Assembly: GCA_014526335.1 (NCBI GenBank)
Contig: JACTAT010000052.1
Span: forward strand, 1,379,001 to 1,443,000
Length of the DNA stretch: 64,000 nt
From: Chrysaora quinquecirrha
Lineage: Eukaryota > Cnidaria > Scyphozoa > Semaeostomeae > Pelagiidae
Direction: 5' to 3'
Under the pieces are notes generated by a model that was given only the letters and a program-made list of their open reading frames with translations, ran no database searches and was not told the origin of the DNA. The position numbers and the translations under genes were made by a program. The stretch's first letter is position 1; every line of letters starts with the position of its first letter. Positions 63,264 through 64,000 of the stretch are shown piece by piece.

Positions 63264-64000
63264 AGATAAGACAAAGACAAAGACAAAGACAAAGACAAAG
63301 ACAAAGACAAAGACAAAGACAAAGACAAAGACAAAGACAAAGACAAAGACAAAGACAAAGACAAAGACAAAGACAAAGACAAAGACAAAGACAAAGACAA
63401 AGACAAAGACAAAGACAAAGACAAAGACAAAGACAAAGACAAAGACAAAGACAAAGACAAAGACAAAGACAAAGACAAAGACAAAGACAAAGACAAAGAC
63501 AAAGACAAAGACAAAGACAAAGACAAAGACAAAGACAAAGACAAAGACAAAGACAAAGACAAAGACAAAGACAAAGACAAAGACAAAGACAAAGACAAAG
63601 ACAAAGACAAAGACAAAGACAAAGACAAAGACAAAGACAAAGACAAAGACAAAGACAAAAACAAAGACAAGACAAAAACAAAGACAAAGACACTGAAAAA
63701 AAACAAAGACAATGACAAAGACAAAGACAAAGACAAAGACAAAGACAAAGACAAAGACAAAGACAAAGACAAAGACAAAGACAAAGACAAAGACAAAGAC
63801 AAAGACAAAGACAAAGACAAAGACAAAGACAAAGACAAAGACAAAGACAAAGACAAAGACAAAGACAAAGACAAAGACAAAGACAAAGACAAAGACAAAG
63901 ACAAAGACAAAGACAAAGACAAAGACAAAGACAAAGACAAAGACAAAGACAAAGACAAAGACAAAGACAAAGACAAAGACAAAGACAAAGACAAAGACAA
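63264..64000. repeat. (ACAAAG)n hexanucleotide array, running off the window
   Basis: Nearly perfect ACAAAG units from about 63264 to 63658, a 50-bp imperfect break (63659-63710, with ACAAAA and CTGAAAAAAA), then perfect units again to the last base. At least 110 copies. It lies in an ESRP intron; in the sense transcript it reads (CUUUGU)n. Open frames through it (Gln-Arg, Leu-Cys, Leu-Ser) are unit artefacts. The true length may be longer or collapsed in the assembly. Confidence 0.97.

Noticed and set aside
63100..64000. Long Gln-Arg, Leu-Cys and Leu-Ser open frames
   Set aside because: Artefacts of the ACAAAG hexamer; no real protein composition and no flanking gene structure.
1..64000. 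A novel multi-gene system or operon
   Set aside because: The four genes (NAD salvage, nuclear pore, axonemal motor, splicing factor) are conserved, unrelated in function and separately organised; nothing in the sequence links them.

Overview
This window is nuclear DNA from a non-vertebrate animal. It is AT-rich and carries intron-dense genes (27 exons in NUP93, 75 in a dynein heavy chain). Most introns are about 100-900 bp, and many hold microsatellites, MITE-like inverted repeats or tRNA-derived SINE-like pieces. A nicotinamidase, an enzyme vertebrates lack, together with an axonemal outer-arm dynein and an ESRP/Fusilli splicing factor, fits a small-genome marine invertebrate. I cannot choose between tunicate, cnidarian, sponge or another lineage from sequence alone.

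Layout: (1) 1-1695, + strand: 3' part of a nicotinamidase gene (NAD salvage); its 5' end lies outside the window. (2) 1871-12282, - strand: complete NUP93, a nuclear-pore inner-ring scaffold protein of 819 codons in 27 exons, converging tail-to-tail on the nicotinamidase with shared poly(A) sequence. (3) 13278-58421, - strand: one complete gene of about 45 kb for an axonemal outer-arm dynein heavy chain of the DNAH5/DNAH8 (gamma) type, 75 exons and about 4,676 residues. Tail, linker, four P-loops (AAA1-AAA4), coiled-coil stalk with microtubule-binding domain, AAA5/6 and C-terminal domain can all be followed. (4) 59822-62907, - strand: the last four exons of an ESRP/Fusilli RNA-binding protein (RRM2 and RRM3). 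Its upstream exons lie beyond a long (ACAAAG)n array that runs off the right edge at 64000.

The genes are ordinary, conserved eukaryotic genes and show no operon-like functional link; three are co-oriented on the minus strand. I do not see a new biological system. The most useful observation is that the two complete genes can be traced exon by exon in a single frame except at six points. At each of these exactly one base is missing, five times in a 4-nt A/T run where 5 would restore the frame. This looks like systematic homopolymer under-calling in the assembly rather than gene decay. Other points of interest are two MITE families, at least two tRNA-derived SINE-like families, a GC-AG intron, a cluster of RFX-half-site and forkhead-like motifs upstream of the dynein, and several long simple-repeat tracts.
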